DNA of 54,369 bases. Source: an uncultured Oscillospiraceae bacterium (GTDB lineage Bacteria; Bacillota; Clostridia; Oscillospirales; Acutalibacteraceae). Made by a program: the position numbers and the translations under genes. This document shows, one piece after another, positions 25,972 to 34,547 of this stretch. The notes beneath the pieces were generated by a model. That model was not told the DNA's origin. It made no database searches and saw only the letters and a list, made by a program, of their open reading frames with translations. The stretch is taken from the NCBI GenBank assembly GCA_948471095.1, contig CAOKRG010000011.1, positions 1-54,369 of the forward strand, in the 5' to 3' direction. The stretch's first letter is position 1; every line of letters starts with the position of its first letter.

Positions 25972-28293
25972 ATGTTTTCTAGGGAGTTTGAACGCTGGGC
26001 CCTGGCGGGCTGGCAGGCCCGGGGATGGCTATGGGAGAGGGTTCCGGCCTGGCCGGAGGTCCTGGACACGCTGGAAGGGGCGGAGCGGGCCGCTTTTCAA
26101 GCTGCGGGGGCCACGCTGCCCGCCACGGACCTGGGGGATTACCCGCCGGAGCTGGTCCTCTCCGTCCTGCGGGACGGGCTGACCGCGCGGGAGGATTTTC
26201 CCTGGTGCCGGGCCCTGCCCGAGCGGGTGTTCTGGAAGGACGTGCTCTGCCCCCGGGTGAACAACGAGGAACTGAGCGGCTGCCGGGGGCTGTTCCGGCA
26301 GGAGCTGGAGCCCCGGGTGGCGGGGCTGGCCCTGCCCCAGGCCATTTTGGAGGTAAACCGCTGGTGCGCGGAGAACGTAACCTACCGCTCCACGGACGAG
26401 CGGACCGCCTCCGCCCTGGCGGTGTACCGCTGCGGCTGGGGGCGCTGCGGGGAGGAGTCCCTCTTTGCCGTGAACGCCCTGCGCAGCGTGGGCATTGCCG
26501 CCCGGCAGGTCTATGCCCCCCGGTGGTCCCACTGCGACGACAACCACGCCTGGGTGGAGGCCTGGGACGGGGAGCGCTGGCGCTTTTTGGGGGCCTGCGA
26601 GCCCGAGCCCCGGCTGGATATGGGCTGGTTCCCCCCGGCGGCGGGGCGGGCCATGCTGGTCCATACCCGGGTTTTTACCGGGGACGCGGACGGGCGCTGG
26701 CTCTTTCCCGAAACGGACCCCCTGGACCTGGATATCCGGGAGGGGGTGGCTTATGAGAGCGTCACCGGCCGGTATGCCCCGGTAAAGCCGTTCCAGGCGC
26801 GGGTCCTGGGCCCGGGAGGCCCGGCGGCGGGGGCCCGGGTGGGCTTCTACGTGCTCAACGAGGGGGCCCTATGGCCCATTGCCCAACGGGTGGCGGACGG
26901 GGCCGGACGCGCCGCCCTGAACCTGGGCCAAGGCAGCGTGTGGGTGCTGGCCCAGCTTCATGGGCGGACCGCCGAGGCGCTGGTCCACACCGGCCAACAG
27001 GACCAGGTGGACCTGACCCTGAGCGAAAGCCGGGTGGGCGAGGGCGCCTTTGACTTTTTCGCCCCGCCGGACCGGGGGATCACGGCCCCGGCGCTCACTC
27101 AGGCGGAGCGGGAGGCCAAGAAGCGGGCCCTGGAAGAAGCCCGGGCCCGCCGGGAAGCCCGGGGGTCTCTGGTAAAGGAGGAACCGGGAACGGAGTGGGC
27201 GGACCTACTGGGCACATTGACGGAAAAGGACCGGGCCCAGGGCGTGGACCCGGCGGTGCTGGCGGACAGCCAAAAGGTCCTGTTTTCCGGCGCTTGGCCA
27301 GAGAACGTGTACCGGGAGGCGCTGCTTTCGCCCCGGTTCGGCACGGAGCCTCTGGCCCCCTGGCGGGCCCTTCTGGCCGGAGCGCCGGACCTGGCCCCGG
27401 AGGACCTGTGGCCGTGGCTGCAAGCACATATGGAAAGGTTGGACAGGAGCTTTCAGGATTTACCCCAAACCCCGGCGGGAGCCTGGGCCCTGCAAGCGGC
27501 CAATGCCCAAGGGTTGGCGGCGCTGTACTGCGCCTTGTGCCGCGGGGCGGGGGTTCCGGCCCGGCCGGGCGGGGGAGGCTGGCCCGAATATTGGCGGGAC
27601 GGCGCGTTCCGCTTGGCGGACGGCCGGGAGCATGTCTGGCTGGCGGTTTCCGGCGAACCGGGCGGCGGGCGGAAGCTGGGCCTCATGGCCCTGGGGGAGG
27701 AGGGGTGGAAGCCCCTGCCCGCCCCCCGGCCCGGACGGGCCGTGCCTCTGCCCCCGGGCGCGTACCGGCTGATCTGCTCCACCCGCCTGCCCAACGGAAA
27801 CCAGCTGGCCCATGTCCGGGACTTTTGCCTGGCGCCCGGCCAGCGGCTGGAGCTGGAGGCGGAGTTCCGCACCGCCCAGGCGGAGGAGTTGGTCCACCGG
27901 CTGGCCCTGCCCCAGGCGGCTCTGGAGCGGGACGGGGAAGAGGCCTCCCTGGCGGAACTGCTGGGGCGCTCCCCCTATACGCTGCTTTGCTGGCTGGACC
28001 CAGGCTCGGAGCCCACGGAGCACCTTTTGGGCGAGGTGGAGGCCGCCTCCGCCAAGCTGGCGGCCGTAGGGTGCCAGACCGTTTCTATTGGCTCCGGCCC
28101 CGGCCTGTGGCGCTGCGCCGGGGAGCTTCCGGAGGCCGTGGCCCGGCGGTTCTATTTGGAGCCGGGGGTCCTGCCCCTGGCGGTTCTGGCAGACCGGCAA
28201 GGGGGTGGACTTTACGCCTGCGCGGGCTACAATGTGGGATCGGTGGAGCTTGTGGCGGGCATTGCCGGGACCTTGGGGGTGGCGGGAAAGTAA
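25972..28293 (+). CDS. Large transglutaminase-like protein with thioredoxin-like C-terminus
   Basis: The 773-residue protein has a transglutaminase-like core at about residues 125-240: Cys159 in GRCGEES, His192 in DDNHAWVEAW and an acidic third position in FLGACEPEP. A beta-rich domain and a charged helix follow (about 365-395, EREAKKRALEEARARREARG). The final 120 or so residues look like a thioredoxin fold, with LLCWLDPGSEPTEHLL where a redox CxxC would sit. No signal peptide is seen. Function unknown; a cysteine protease or peptide cross-linking role is possible. ATG 25972 is preferred over GTG 25966 by spacing to AAGGA. It is co-transcribed with the GH29 fucosidase. Confidence 0.75.
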   Translation: MFSREFERWALAGWQARGWLWERVPAWPEVLDTLEGAERAAFQAAGATLPATDLGDYPPELVLSVLRDGLTAREDFPWCRALPERVFWKDVLCPRVNNEELSGCRGLFRQELEPRVAGLALPQAILEVNRWCAENVTYRSTDERTASALAVYRCGWGRCGEESLFAVNALRSVGIAARQVYAPRWSHCDDNHAWVEAWDGERWRFLGACEPEPRLDMGWFPPAAGRAMLVHTRVFTGDADGRWLFPETDPLDLDIREGVAYESVTGRYAPVKPFQARVLGPGGPAAGARVGFYVLNEGALWPIAQRVADGAGRAALNLGQGSVWVLAQLHGRTAEALVHTGQQDQVDLTLSESRVGEGAFDFFAPPDRGITAPALTQAEREAKKRALEEARARREARGSLVKEEPGTEWADLLGTLTEKDRAQGVDPAVLADSQKVLFSGAWPENVYREALLSPRFGTEPLAPWRALLAGAPDLAPEDLWPWLQAHMERLDRSFQDLPQTPAGAWALQAANAQGLAALYCALCRGAGVPARPGGGGWPEYWRDGAFRLADGREHVWLAVSGEPGGGRKLGLMALGEEGWKPLPAPRPGRAVPLPPGAYRLICSTRLPNGNQLAHVRDFCLAPGQRLELEAEFRTAQAEELVHRLALPQAALERDGEEASLAELLGRSPYTLLCWLDPGSEPTEHLLGEVEAASAKLAAVGCQTVSIGSGPGLWRCAGELPEAVARRFYLEPGVLPLAVLADRQGGGLYACAGYNVGSVELVAGIAGTLGVAGK

Positions 28294-28377
28294 AATGCCT
28301 TTACATCGACTTAATTAGATGGGGAAGCTGGCAAGTTGATAGGCCTTACATCGATAAAAGCGAAAACTTCCTGAGCG

Positions 28378-28860
28378 CAACAGTAAAAGTTTTGTCCACT
28401 TTTTCAAAAGTGGCAGAGCGCGAGACGGCGTCTCGCGACCTTGCCCTTAAAAGGCGGCGCACTAAAAAAGCTAAGCCTGACAAGCTAAATCATCACCCAA
28501 AAGCTCAACTTAGCGCTGCCCAGCTGCGCCGCCGCCCTTAGAAAGCGCATTTAAGCGAAGCGCCAAACAGCGGGCTGTTCGATGCGGCTAACTTCCTTGC
28601 GTAACAGGCGGCTCATCCCACAAAAGGCAGCCGCAGGAAACCGGCCACTGTTATTCGCTTCGCTCTAAGGCGTTACCAAGGGCGGCGGCGCAGCATGGGG
28701 GCGCTATAGATGCCTGGGGTGGTGCTCAGGCGGTGTGCTCTATCGTTTTTTACTGCGCCGCCTTCAAAGGTCAAGGTCGCCGCCGGCGGCTTAGGGCTCT
28801 GCCCTAAGAACCCGCAAGGGGCCTAACGCCCCTTGACCGCGTATATTCCTACTACTAAAC
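28378..28860. repeat. Nested fold-back repeat between the transglutaminase and oxidoreductase genes
   Basis: The gap 28294-28891 is non-coding. Order: head box acagtaaaagttttgtcc with stem CCACTTTT/AAAAGTGG, then GAGACGGCGTCTC, then a long inverted repeat with arms at 28436-28461 (cgaccttgcccttaaaaggc) and 28753-28779. Inside it is a second one with perfect 16-bp arms, CTGCGCCGCCGCCCTT (28524-28539) and its complement (28678-28693). After it come an inverted tail box, stem CTTAGGG/CCCTAAG and an empty P hairpin CAAGGGGC/GCCCCTTG (28815-28835) leading into TTGACC (28833-28838). The outer arms match those at 35919-36035. Confidence 0.85.
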
Positions 28861-28891
28861 ATTTGAGTAATTAATAGAAAGGATGATCACT

Positions 28892-30094
28892 ATGGACCAC
28901 AGTCCAGTAAAAGTGGCGATGATCGGCGTGGGAGCCATCAGCGGCATTTACCTACAGAACATCACCCACACCTTCCGGGAGGCAGAGCTGGTGGGCGTGT
29001 GCGACCTGATCCCCGAGCGGGCCCAGAAGGGCGCGGCCTATGTGAAGGAGGCCGTCGAACAGGGCGCGCAGGTTCGGGAGCCGAAAATCTACCAGGACAT
29101 GTACGAGGCCTTCAACGACCCGGAGGTGGAGGTCGTTTTGAACCTGACCCGGCCCTATGAGCACTTCGAGGTGACCAAGCAGGCCTTGCTCCACGGCAAG
29201 CATGTGTACAGCGAAAAGCCCCTGGGCGTGGACATGGACGAGGCCAATGAGCTCATCGCCCTGGCGGAGGGGAAGGGCCTGCAGATCGGCGGCGCGCCGG
29301 ACACCTTTATGGGCGCGGGCATCCAGACGGCCCGGCACTTGATTGACAGCGGCATGATCGGGGACGTGGTGGGGGCCAGCTGCGCCATGGTGTGCCACGG
29401 GCACGAAACCTGGCACCCGGACCCGGAATTCTACTATAAGCGGGGCGGCGGGCCCATGCTGGACATGGGGCCCTACTACATCACCGCTCTGGTGCAGCTT
29501 TTGGGCGAGGCCAAGGGGCTGATGGGCATGACCAAGCGGTCCTTCCCCCAGCGGCTGATTACTTCGGAGCCCCACCGGGGGGAGATCATTGACGTGGACG
29601 TGGACACCTGGCTTTCCGGCAACATTGAGTTTGCCAGCGGGGCCATCGCCCAAGTGTTCACCACCTTTGATGTACATTATACCGCCCAGTCCCGGTTCGA
29701 GGTGTACGGCACCAAAGGCAGCATGATGGTGCCCGACCCCAACACCTTCGGCGGGCCGGTGCTGCTGCTGCGGCCCGAGGACTTTGCGGCGGCCCCCAAG
29801 ACCGACCCGGGCCTTGCCCGCCACGGTGTGCCGGACTTCTACCAGGGCTGGAAGGAGATGCCCCTGCTCTACGACTACCCGGAGAACAGCCGGGGCCTGG
29901 GGCTGGCGGACATGTGCAAGGCCCTGCGCACCGGCCGGGACCACCGGGCCAACTACCAGCAGCAGCGCCACGTGCTGGAGATCATGACGGCCTTCAGCAA
30001 GTCCTGCGAGAGCAAGGCCTATGTGCCCATGCAGACAAAGTACGCCCGCACCGCGCCCATGGAGAACAACCCCATGCACGGCGTTTTGGATTAG
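28892..30094 (+). CDS. Gfo/Idh/MocA-family oxidoreductase
   Basis: These NAD(P)-dependent enzymes oxidise or epimerise sugars and inositols. The 400-residue protein starts with a Rossmann motif (VAMIGVGAISGIYLQN), has SEKPLGVDMDEA near residue 108, and RGGGPMLDMGPYYITAL near 186, the conserved catalytic region that usually carries the D-x-G-x-H/Y pattern. The substrate cannot be read from sequence. ATG 28892 has GAAAGG at 9 bases; an ATG at 28883 is too close. The sugar isomerase-like gene two places on suggests a shared carbohydrate route. Confidence 0.9.
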   Translation: MDHSPVKVAMIGVGAISGIYLQNITHTFREAELVGVCDLIPERAQKGAAYVKEAVEQGAQVREPKIYQDMYEAFNDPEVEVVLNLTRPYEHFEVTKQALLHGKHVYSEKPLGVDMDEANELIALAEGKGLQIGGAPDTFMGAGIQTARHLIDSGMIGDVVGASCAMVCHGHETWHPDPEFYYKRGGGPMLDMGPYYITALVQLLGEAKGLMGMTKRSFPQRLITSEPHRGEIIDVDVDTWLSGNIEFASGAIAQVFTTFDVHYTAQSRFEVYGTKGSMMVPDPNTFGGPVLLLRPEDFAAAPKTDPGLARHGVPDFYQGWKEMPLLYDYPENSRGLGLADMCKALRTGRDHRANYQQQRHVLEIMTAFSKSCESKAYVPMQTKYARTAPMENNPMHGVLD

Positions 30095-30181
30095 CGCAGA
30101 ACGCCGGGGGCCTACTTTTGCGCCGCTTGTTCTCCGGCTTTAACGCTATAGCCCAATATTTATTTTGAAAAGGGAACAAGC

Positions 30182-30793
30182 ATGGAAAACAAACCGTTCT
30201 GGGAACAGACCTATGGGGACAAAAGCGTTTCCACGTTCTCGAAAGGCCCCACTGTGGACGTGAAGGAGTTTTACGGCATCTTCCCGCCCCATTCCTTGGT
30301 GCTGGACGTTGGCTGCGGGGAGGGCCGCAATTCCATCTTCTTGGCGGGAGAGGGCCACAAAGTGGAGGCCTTTGACCTTTCGGAAAACGGCGTCGCCAAG
30401 GCCCGGGAAATCGCCCGGGAGCAGGGGGTAGAGGCCGCCTTCTTCCAGCAGGACTTGGGGGAATTCGCCTTTCAGAAGGACTATGACGTTATCCTCTCCC
30501 ACAGGGTGCTGCACCTCCCCCGTAAAGCTGTGCGGGACGCGTTTATTCAAAAAATGCAGAGGCACACCAAGCCTGGGGGCTACAATGTAATCGGGATTTT
30601 TACCAACCGAAAGCCCGCCACTCCGGATAACGCGCCTTATACCCACAGCCTGTTTTATGTGGGGGAGCTGCCGGAGAAATACGCGGGCTGGGAGATCGTC
30701 CACCACGCGGAGGGCGTATTCACGGACACGCACCCTGGCGGGATCCATCACGAGCACGCCTATGAGAGAATCATTGCAAGAAGATTAGCATAA
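30182..30793 (+). CDS. Class I SAM-dependent methyltransferase (TehB-like)
   Basis: The 203-residue protein has SAM motif I as VLDVGCGEGRNSIFLAGEG near residue 41, motif II with FDLSENGVAKA, then DYDVILSHRVLHL and KPGGYNVIGIFT. The opening WEQTYGDKSVSTFSKGPT resembles TehB-type tellurite and small-molecule methyltransferases. The substrate is unknown. AAAAGGGAAC precedes the start. It lies between an oxidoreductase and a sugar isomerase-like gene on the same strand (gaps 87 and 28 bases), and its link to them is unclear. Confidence 0.85.
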   Translation: MENKPFWEQTYGDKSVSTFSKGPTVDVKEFYGIFPPHSLVLDVGCGEGRNSIFLAGEGHKVEAFDLSENGVAKAREIAREQGVEAAFFQQDLGEFAFQKDYDVILSHRVLHLPRKAVRDAFIQKMQRHTKPGGYNVIGIFTNRKPATPDNAPYTHSLFYVGELPEKYAGWEIVHHAEGVFTDTHPGGIHHEHAYERIIARRLA

Positions 30794-30821
30794 AACATAA
30801 TTTGAAAGGAAGATAAGAAAT

Positions 30822-31646
30822 ATGAAAGCAGCATACACAGGATGGACCTGGATTCACGGAGACGCGGAGACCGCAAAAAGGCAGCTGGAGCAGAGCTTTA
30901 AGGAGTGCAAGTTCTTGGGCTACGACACGGTGGAAAACTTCGCCTTTATCCGGGACTACTATAAGGACGACCCCAGCGAGCTGAAAAAGCTGGCGGCGGA
31001 CTGCGGCGTGGAGCTGGTGAACCTTTACGGCCACTTTACCCTGGACGTGGAGGAGTCCCTGCGCATTGCCAGGGAGCAGGTGGACTTCCTTGCCGAAATT
31101 GGCGGCAAATGGTACAACTGCCAGCACGGCGGCTTTGACGGGGAGCCCTATGAGCGGCCCACGGACCCGGAGATGCTGGACAAAATCTGCGAGATCGCCA
31201 ACCGGCTGGGCGAATACGCCAAGGAGAAGGGCGTCACCGTGTGCTTCCACCCCCACTATGGCACCTGCGTGTTCAGCCAGAGCGATATCGACTACTTTGC
31301 CGCCCACACCAAGCCGGAGTTCGTCTCCTTCTGCCTGGACACCGCCCACACCACCCTGGCGGGCATGGACCCGGCTGCGCTGGTCCGGCAGTATGGGAGC
31401 CGCATCGCCTACATGCACCTGAAGGACGTAGATACCTACGCCCTCTCCAAAGCCCAGGGCCGGGACAAGATGGCCACCTTCCGGGCCTTGGGCCACGGCA
31501 CGGTGGACTTCCCCGCCGTAAAGGCCGCTTTGGAAGAGGCGGGCTACGACGGGGTGCTCTGCGTGGAGCTGGACCGGCCCGAGGTGTGCAACTTCCACTC
31601 GGCGGAGGTCTCCCGCATCTACCTGCGGGACGTGCTGGGCATTTAG
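30822..31646 (+). CDS. Sugar phosphate isomerase/epimerase-like TIM-barrel protein
   Basis: The 274-residue protein belongs to the xylose isomerase-like (AP endonuclease 2) superfamily that includes IolE and IolH. Metal-ligand positions are visible: Glu and His in TVCFHPHYGT (near residue 138), FCLDTAHTTLAG near 174, IAYMHLKDVD near 198 and a final LCVELDR near 245. With the Gfo/Idh/MocA gene upstream, an inositol or keto-sugar pathway is plausible, but no other iol gene is present. It has GAAAGGAAGA upstream of ATG. The gene ends 36 bases before the infC promoter. Confidence 0.85.
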   Translation: MKAAYTGWTWIHGDAETAKRQLEQSFKECKFLGYDTVENFAFIRDYYKDDPSELKKLAADCGVELVNLYGHFTLDVEESLRIAREQVDFLAEIGGKWYNCQHGGFDGEPYERPTDPEMLDKICEIANRLGEYAKEKGVTVCFHPHYGTCVFSQSDIDYFAAHTKPEFVSFCLDTAHTTLAGMDPAALVRQYGSRIAYMHLKDVDTYALSKAQGRDKMATFRALGHGTVDFPAVKAALEEAGYDGVLCVELDRPEVCNFHSAEVSRIYLRDVLGI

Positions 31647-31682
31647 CGGCAGGATTTTGAGGACCCCGCCCAAAATTTTTCT

Positions 31683-31711
31683 TGACAAAGCCTGTGGGAA
31701 AGCGTATAATG
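31683..31711 (+). promoter_or_regulatory. Consensus SigA promoter of infC-rpmI-rplT
   Basis: TTGACA (31683-31688), a 17-base spacer and TATAAT (31706-31711): both hexamers are perfect. It is the strongest promoter in the window, fitting a translation operon. Confidence 0.95.
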
Positions 31712-31897
31712 GCATGGAAAACAAAGCGGGGCTTCGGTGAAGCCGGCCCCCACCCGTGCGGCCGGGCCGCCACAGGTCAATAGTCCCAATGGGCCCGGAA
31801 CGGGTCCGTTTTGGCGCGATTGAACTGCGGGCGGAGGTTTTCCGCCCGCTTTTTTTCGCAAGTTTTTGAGGATACCGTTTGATGGAGGTGCTGAACC
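31712..31897 (+). promoter_or_regulatory. infC leader, probable L20-type autoregulatory attenuator
   Basis: About 180 bases of untranslated leader lie between the consensus promoter and infC. It contains GC-rich pairing segments (for example gcttcggtgaagc near 31731 and ggcccgg/cgggtcc near 31788) and then an intrinsic terminator. In Bacillus this operon is controlled by L20 binding its leader and causing early termination. The arrangement here fits that model, but I cannot assign the L20-binding pseudo-rRNA structure with certainty. Confidence 0.75.
31827..31856 (+). terminator. Attenuator terminator in the infC leader
   Basis: A perfect 9-bp stem GCGGGCGGA/TCCGCCCGC (31827-31835/31841-31849) with a five-base loop runs into seven T. 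It lies upstream of infC within its own transcript, so readthrough must be regulated. Confidence 0.92.
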
Positions 31898-32416
31898 ATT
31901 AGCAGCAAGGAGCTACAGATCAACGAGCAGATCCGCGACAAGGAAGTTCGGGTCATCGATTCCGACGGCTCGCAGCTGGGCGTGATGCCGGGGAAAAAGG
32001 CCCTGGAATTGGCCGAGCAGAAGAACCTGGATCTGGTAAAGATCGCCCCCCAGGCCGCCCCTCCCGTGTGCAAGATCATCGACTACGGCAAGTACCGCTT
32101 CGAGCAGTCGAAACGGGAGAAGGAGCAGCGGAAAAACCAAAGGGTGGTGGAGGTCAAGGAGGTCCGGCTTTCCTTGAACATCGACACCCACGATTTCGAG
32201 ACCAAGAAGAACCACGCCGCCCGGTTCATTGCCGAGGGCAACAAGGTGAAGGCTTCCATCCGCTTCCGGGGCCGGGAAATGGGCCACCCGGAGCTGGGCA
32301 TGGAAATCATGCGCCGCTTTGCCGAGGCCATGGCCGAGACAGCCAATGTGGAGCGGCAGCCCAAGCTGGAGGGCAGGACCATGCTTATGTTCCTTGCGCC
32401 CAAGCCCGCCAAATAG
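31898..32416 (+). CDS. infC: Translation initiation factor IF-3 (AUU start)
   Basis: IF-3 binds the 30S subunit and rejects wrong start codons. The 172-residue protein begins ATT-agc-agc-aag, giving a canonical IF-3 N-terminus (SSKELQINEQIRDKEVRVID) only if ATT is the start. A TGA stop lies 3 bases before it in frame, and the next standard codon (GTG 31982) would remove the conserved N-domain. GGAGGTG lies 7 bases upstream. AUU starts are known for infC and let IF-3 repress its own translation. The C-domain shows IRFRGREMGHPELG. Followed by rpmI and rplT in the usual order. Confidence 0.95.
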   Translation: MSSKELQINEQIRDKEVRVIDSDGSQLGVMPGKKALELAEQKNLDLVKIAPQAAPPVCKIIDYGKYRFEQSKREKEQRKNQRVVEVKEVRLSLNIDTHDFETKKNHAARFIAEGNKVKASIRFRGREMGHPELGMEIMRRFAEAMAETANVERQPKLEGRTMLMFLAPKPAK

Positions 32417-32476
32417 CTCCCCGGCCCCGCGCCGGAGGGCAAGGAGTACGCACAACATTTCAAGGAGGAAACAAAA

Positions 32477-32680
32477 ATGCCGAAGCTCAAAACACATAGC
32501 GGCGCAAAAAAGCGCTTTAAGCTTTCGAAAAACGGAAAAGTGATCCGCGCCCACGCGTTTACCAGCCATCTGTTCAACGGCCATGGCAAGACCCCCAAGG
32601 TCAAGCGCCACGCCAGAGGCACCACCGTGACCGACAAGACCAACACCGCCGCCGTCAAGCGGATGCTGCCCTATAAATAA
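32477..32680 (+). CDS. rpmI: 50S ribosomal protein L35
   Basis: A 67-residue basic protein, MPKLKTHSGAKKRFKLS at the start and TAAVKRMLPYK at the end, matching L35 over its full length. AAGGAGG lies upstream of ATG. Second gene of the infC operon, 60 bases after infC. Confidence 0.97.
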   Translation: MPKLKTHSGAKKRFKLSKNGKVIRAHAFTSHLFNGHGKTPKVKRHARGTTVTDKTNTAAVKRMLPYK

Positions 32681-32813
32681 GGCCCGCCCCCTCGGGGAGC
32701 CGAGAGGCGTTTTCGCCGCGGCGCATATTGGATATAGAAAAGATTACTGGGCGGCCGGCGGATGAGGCCGGACCGCAGAAAGCCGGCGGGAGCCGGGAAA
32801 GGAATGGATCAAT

Positions 32814-33167
32814 ATGGCTAGAGTAAAGGGCGCGATGATGACGCGCAAGAGAAGAAAAAAGGTACTGAAGCTGGCAAAGGGCTATTGGGGCTCCAAGAGC
32901 CGCCACTTTAAAATGGCCAAACAGGCCGTGATGAAGTCCGGAAACTATGCGTACATCGGCCGCAAGCAGCGCAAGCGGGACTTCCGCCGCCTGTGGATTA
33001 CCCGCATCTCCGCCGGATGCCACATGAACGGCGTGAACTACTCCACCTTTATGAACGGCCTGAAGAAGGCCGGCGTGACCCTGAACCGCAAGATGCTCTC
33101 CGAGATCGCCATTGCGGACCCCCAGGCGTTCACCGCCCTGGTGGAGAAGGCCAAGGCCGCGCTGTAA
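32814..33167 (+). CDS. rplT: 50S ribosomal protein L20
   Basis: A 117-residue protein with full-length L20 sequence ([45 protein letters not shown]). L20 is an early 23S rRNA binder and the usual autoregulator of this operon through the leader at 31712. The spacer from rpmI is 133 bases and holds GGAAAGGA before the ATG. A terminator follows at 33261. Confidence 0.97.
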   Translation: MARVKGAMMTRKRRKKVLKLAKGYWGSKSRHFKMAKQAVMKSGNYAYIGRKQRKRDFRRLWITRISAGCHMNGVNYSTFMNGLKKAGVTLNRKMLSEIAIADPQAFTALVEKAKAAL

Positions 33168-33260
33168 AGGGGTCTGCCGCAAAGGGAAGCCGCTTTACAC
33201 GGTGCGGGGCAAAGCGCCCCGCGCGCCAGCCTTTTGGGCTGGAACAGCAAGCAAAAACGG

Positions 33261-33292
33261 GCCCAAGGCAGTTTGCCTTGGGCGTTTCCGTT
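33261..33292 (+). terminator. Terminator after rplT
   Basis: A perfect 10-bp stem GCCCAAGGCA/TGCCTTGGGC (33261-33270/33274-33283) is followed by the moderately T-rich GTTTCCGTT. It ends the infC-rpmI-rplT operon. Confidence 0.75.
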
Positions 33293-33306
33293 GTATCGTT
33301 AACGCG

Positions 33307-33700
33307 GTTCAAAAGAGGTAGGATGCCTCTTTTGAACTTAATTAGAGTTCTTGTGGAAATGTTTTTTTGAGTATTATAAGGCCTCCGGCGGCCAAGTTCA
33401 TCTTTGATGAACTTGCGGGACGTTGGGTCTCGCCTACCGGCTCGGTCGGCGACGGGAGAATCGCTCTACTTGGCTTTGCCAAGTAGCTGGCGATTGTCGC
33501 CCCCTGAGGACCCCACAACTTTTGAAAAGGGCGCTAATCGCCAGTGGCGATTGTCCAGCGCCGACCGAGATGGCAGTCGAGAATGACGAAACTTTTACTG
33601 TTGCACTCAGGGAGCTTTCTTCTTGTCAAAACGCGCGTTTTGGCCACTCCCCGTTGTAAGCCCCTGGACCGCGCAATATTTTCTACCATTAAGTTCCCAG
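33307..33700. repeat. Dispersed repeat mosaic between rplT and the RNA methyltransferase gene
   Basis: First a perfect 12-bp hairpin GTTCAAAAGAGG/CCTCTTTTGAAC (33307-33318/33326-33337). Then inverted tail gcctccggcgg, stem AAGTTCATC/GATGAACTT, a tctcgcctaccggctcggtcgg block interrupted by the palindrome CTACTTGGC-ttt-GCCAAGTAG, an inverted head box (gacgaaacttttactgttgc) and a P-type ccctggaccgcgc at about 33663. No gene is seen from 33168 to 33728. Confidence 0.75.
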
Positions 33701-33728
33701 GTAATATTACAGAAAGGAGGGGGAGGCT

Positions 33729-34547
33729 TTGGAGCATCCACGGCTGACCAGCCGCCGGAACCCGGCGGTAAAAGCGGCGGCGGCGCTGGCGGGCTCGGCC
33801 CGGGCGCGCCGGGAGCAGGGGGCCTTTTTGTGCGAGGGGGCCCGCCTGTGCCGGGACGCGGCGCTTTCCGGCGCGGAAATACAGGCCTGTTTCTATACGG
33901 ACGAGGCGGCGGAAAAGTACCGGGCCTATCTGGAGCCCGTTTGGCGGGCCTGCGGGGAGGCCTTCGTGGTGGACCCGCCGGTGGCCCAGCTGCTCTCCTC
34001 CACCAAGAGCCCCCAGGGCGTCTTCTGCGTGTGCGGGCGGAAGGAGGTTCTGGCCGAGGGGCTGGTTGGCTTTGCACCCAAGAGGCCCTGCCTGGTTTTG
34101 GAGAACGTCCAGGACCCGGGCAATTTGGGCGCGGTCCTGCGCACGGCCGAGGCCCTGGGCGGCTTCCAGGTCTTCCTGCTGGGCGACTGCTGCGACCCCC
34201 TATCCCCCAAGGCCCTGCGTGCCTCCATGGGGGCGGTGTTCCGCATGGGCCTGGCGGCGGAGCCCTCGGCCCCGCGGCTTTTCGACATGCTGGCCCGGCT
34301 GGGCTACGCCTGCCATGGGGCCGTGCCGGACCGGGAGGCCTTGCCGGTCCACCAGCTGGACTTCACCCGGGGAAGCCACGCGGTGTGCATCGGCAACGAG
34401 GGCGGCGGCCTGACGCCGGAGTCCCTGCGTCTTTGCACGGACCGGATCACCATCCCCATGGGCGGGCGGGCCGAGTCCCTAAACGCGGCGGCGGCCTCCA
34501 CCATTTTGCTATGGGAGATGGCCCGGAAGGGAGGGGCGCGGCCATGA
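33729..34547 (+). CDS. TrmH/SpoU-family RNA 2'-O-methyltransferase
   Basis: The 272-residue protein has an N-terminal substrate-binding part (LTSRRNPAVKAAAALA) and a SPOUT domain with the knot motifs: LVLENVQDPGNLGAVLRTAEA near residue 119, HAVCIGNEGGGLTPE near 218 and IPMGGRAESLNAAAASTILLWE near 239. It methylates a ribose in rRNA or tRNA; the exact target is not predictable. The start is TTG 33729 with a very strong GGAGGGGGAGG. It overlaps dprA by 4 bases. Confidence 0.92.
   Translation: MEHPRLTSRRNPAVKAAAALAGSARARREQGAFLCEGARLCRDAALSGAEIQACFYTDEAAEKYRAYLEPVWRACGEAFVVDPPVAQLLSSTKSPQGVFCVCGRKEVLAEGLVGFAPKRPCLVLENVQDPGNLGAVLRTAEALGGFQVFLLGDCCDPLSPKALRASMGAVFRMGLAAEPSAPRLFDMLARLGYACHGAVPDREALPVHQLDFTRGSHAVCIGNEGGGLTPESLRLCTDRITIPMGGRAESLNAAAASTILLWEMARKGGARP

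Noticed and set aside
28294-28891. Protein gene in the long gap after the transglutaminase-like gene
   Set aside because: Open frames here are short and follow the inverted-repeat DNA; none has a ribosome site or family resemblance.
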